Assembly (NCBI GenBank): GCA_963920705.1
Contig: OY987226.1
Location: forward strand, 10,666,501-10,730,500
DNA from: Odiellus spinosus
Taxonomy: Eukaryota > Arthropoda > Arachnida > Opiliones > Phalangiidae
Length of the DNA: 64,000 nt
Reading direction: 5' to 3'
Under the pieces are notes generated by a model. It was not told the origin of the DNA. It saw nothing but the letters and a program-made list of their open reading frames with translations, and did not search any database. Below are positions 62,090 to 64,000 of the stretch, piece by piece. Position 1 is the first letter of the stretch. Each line of letters starts with the position of its first letter. A program made the position numbers and the translations under genes.

Positions 62090-62412
62090 CAGAATGTTAT
62101 AGAAAGTCCAGAAACGTCAGGAGAGGTCTAAAAATTAAAATCTATTAATTTACAATGTCTGTTCGTCCGTACATCCGTAACTTTTCCTAGAATGTTTTAG
62201 AAGGCTCTAGAAAAGTCAGGAGAGGTCTAGAAAAGTCTGGAAATTGTTGGAAAGTTCTAAAAAGGTCTAGAATATTCTGCAAAGTCTTTGAAAGTTCTAG
62301 AAAAATCTGACGGGTTTTTGCTAGTTATGACATATTTTGAATCGTTTTTTAATTATCATACCAAAAATGCTTCACAATTTCCATGAAAAAACTGTGACAG
62401 CATCACTTTAAG
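62090..62412 (+). repeat. HSE-like TCTAGAA array, copy 4, with flanking repeat
   Basis: Begins with GTCCGTACATCCGTAACTTT, runs through TCTAGAA(A/T)(A/G)(G/T)TC units about 10-11 bp apart, and passes into GACGGGTTTTTGCTAGTTAT. It then continues into ATATTTTGAATC and CTGTGACAGCATCACTTTAA, which parallels 48275-48375. A shorter TCCAGAAACGTCAGGAG stretch precedes it. The array thus sits inside a longer dispersed repeat. Confidence 0.7.
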
Positions 62413-62414
62413 CA

Positions 62415-63590
62415 TATATTAATCAATTATTTTCAACTTTCCTTTCCTTAATTTACTCGAATTATCCACAGTTTAAATATAACCCTTATTTTAATCTAAT
62501 TTATATGCAAACTATTTTATTCCCTATGAGACTTATCATTGTGTATTAGTCCGCAAAAGCTTTGGATAGTATGTAAACTGTCCTCAAATAAAAACTTAAC
62601 AATAAATCATTTTGATTATCAGTTTTCACAGCATATAATAGTAAAACCGAAATAAATATGCACGTTTTAAAATTTATTTTATTCAAAATCTAAAAATAAT
62701 TTCTTTAGAACTATACTTGCGTGATGAGGTGGTAAAAGTGGCTATTATTATCACGTCTTAAAATAAAGGCTTTAATTATCACATGGTTTATATCAAAACA
62801 ATATGTTAATTATTGAAATATCACTGTGGTTACATTAACATATTCCATTGTTTCACAATCATAACACACATACGTCAAATGTGGTTTTAATTATGCCTTT
62901 GTATTAATGTTATTTCAAAATATGAAAATTATCTTTAATTATCTTAAACATGTCACACGTTTTGATCCGTAACTTCTCTAATGATAAATTAAAGAATGGT
63001 TCAAATCGAAATCTCGCAAATTTTCAAATTTGTTTTGATTCCATGTGCGTAACCTAATTAAAATATGAATGAATGATTAACTAATTTATTTAAAATTTAT
63101 CCTGAATTTTTCTATCAATTGGGGCTATCTAAATTAAGGTTATTAATTTTTAACTATTATGATAAGCCTAATTATGAAATCTTATTAATTGGCTATCTTT
63201 AATGAATATTTTTATAACAATTACATTATGTCTGCATAATAAATTAAAAACAGTTGTAGAATTAACATTAACGGTATTATGATTTAAAATTTGGAATAAG
63301 ACCTTTTATTTGACCCTGTCTTGAATGTTTTGAGTTAATCTCGAAGCGTTATAACTTTTAATTTTAAGATATCAAAGAAGAATCTAGTAAACATTAATAT
63401 AATTTTATATTAGAAGATAATTTCCAAATGATAGAGAAATTAACTGGACCATTTCAGTATTTGGTTAATTATTAACTTATATTAATTATAAAACGGACTT
63501 GGCTTTTAAATCTGTAAGGTACTATATAGGACTCTTGCTTTTTCACATAACCTTAGAACAATAGGAGGTGTAAAGGAGTTTCCACCAAAT
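62415..63590. other. AT-rich non-coding stretch
   Basis: No gene recognised; TATCATTGTGTATTAGTCCG near 62535 is a dispersed repeat word. Confidence 0.4.
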
Positions 63591-63629
63591 TTAATAGATC
63601 AAATTTCCGGACTTGGACTGTAATTTCCC

Positions 63630-64000
63630 TGATAGTTTTCCCAGACCATTTTAAGCATTTTTTCCTGACCTTCTTTATGCATTTTGCCAGATCTTTTTTA
63701 AGCATTTTCCCTGATTTTTTTTAAGCATTTTCCCTGACCATCTTTGAGCATTTTCCCTGACCATCTTTGAGCATTTTCCCTGACCATCTTTGAGCATTTT
63801 CCCTGACCATCTTTGAGCATTTTCCCTGACCATCTTTGAGCATTTTCCCTGACCATCTTTGAGCATTTTCCCTGACCATCTTTGAGCATTTTCCCTGACC
63901 ATCTTTGAGCATTTTTCCTGACCATCTTTGAGCATTTTTCCTGACCATCTTTGAGCATTTTTCCTGACCATCTTTGAGCATTTTTCCTGACCATTTCTTT
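63630..64000. repeat. 23-bp minisatellite running off the window end
   Basis: Unit AGCATTTTCCCTGACCATCT then TTG (minus strand GTCAGGGAAAATGCTCAAAG), about 13 near-identical copies, with decayed copies before 63720. Because 23 is not a multiple of three, each frame cycles through all phases, which is why three overlapping open frames exist on the minus strand. They are repeat artefacts, not genes. Confidence 0.93.

Noticed and set aside
63675-63994. Three overlapping 86-98 codon frames on the minus strand
   Set aside because: Pure translation of the 23-bp repeat in shifting phases (QRWSGKMLKDG pattern), not a protein gene.

Overview
The window is animal nuclear DNA, most likely from an insect or another arthropod. 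It is AT-rich and has split genes with GT-AG introns, an invertebrate-type TRPC channel, a multi-finger C2H2 protein and a secreted Gln/His/Gly-rich structural protein. It also carries many small non-autonomous foldback elements and minisatellites. No bacterial operon, CRISPR array, rRNA or convincing tRNA was seen. The species cannot be fixed from sequence alone.

Layout. (1) Bases 4-3122, minus strand: eleven exons of a TRPC cation channel, from the start Met through the ankyrin repeats, six-helix pore domain and TRP box; the C-terminal tail lies beyond base 1. (2) Bases 3123-3636: a compact divergent promoter region with a short CpG-rich core. (3) Bases 3637-9692, plus strand: an eight-exon C2H2 zinc-finger gene with about 13 fingers (1,283 residues). 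Several fingers are only completed across splice junctions, which supports the gene model. (4) Bases 9754-12172: non-coding. (5) Bases 12173-16714, minus strand: three large exons of a secreted, low-complexity repeat protein of about 1,475 residues. Its first exon (start Met) lies further upstream; candidates are at 19518-19526 and near 17121-17126. (6) Bases 19621-19822, plus strand: a probable first coding exon with a signal peptide and a phase-1 donor. No later exon could be identified, so the rest of the window may be its giant first intron or intergenic DNA. (7) Bases 20000-64000: no recognisable gene, but rich in repeats. These include four copies of a TTAA-flanked foldback MITE, two other foldback elements with target-site duplications, and a pair of inverted MITEs. 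There is a ~170 bp satellite at two loci and minisatellites of 23, 29, 31, 33 and ~39 bp. Dispersed arrays resembling heat-shock elements and a perfect 25-bp-arm palindrome are also present.

The TRPC and zinc-finger genes probably share a bidirectional promoter. The secreted-protein gene and the plus-strand signal-peptide exon may be a second head-to-head pair. No functional link between the encoded proteins is evident. The items most worth a second look are the modular secreted protein, the palindrome at 61.93 kb, the arrays with perfect heat-shock-element spacing, and the TTAA-type MITE families.
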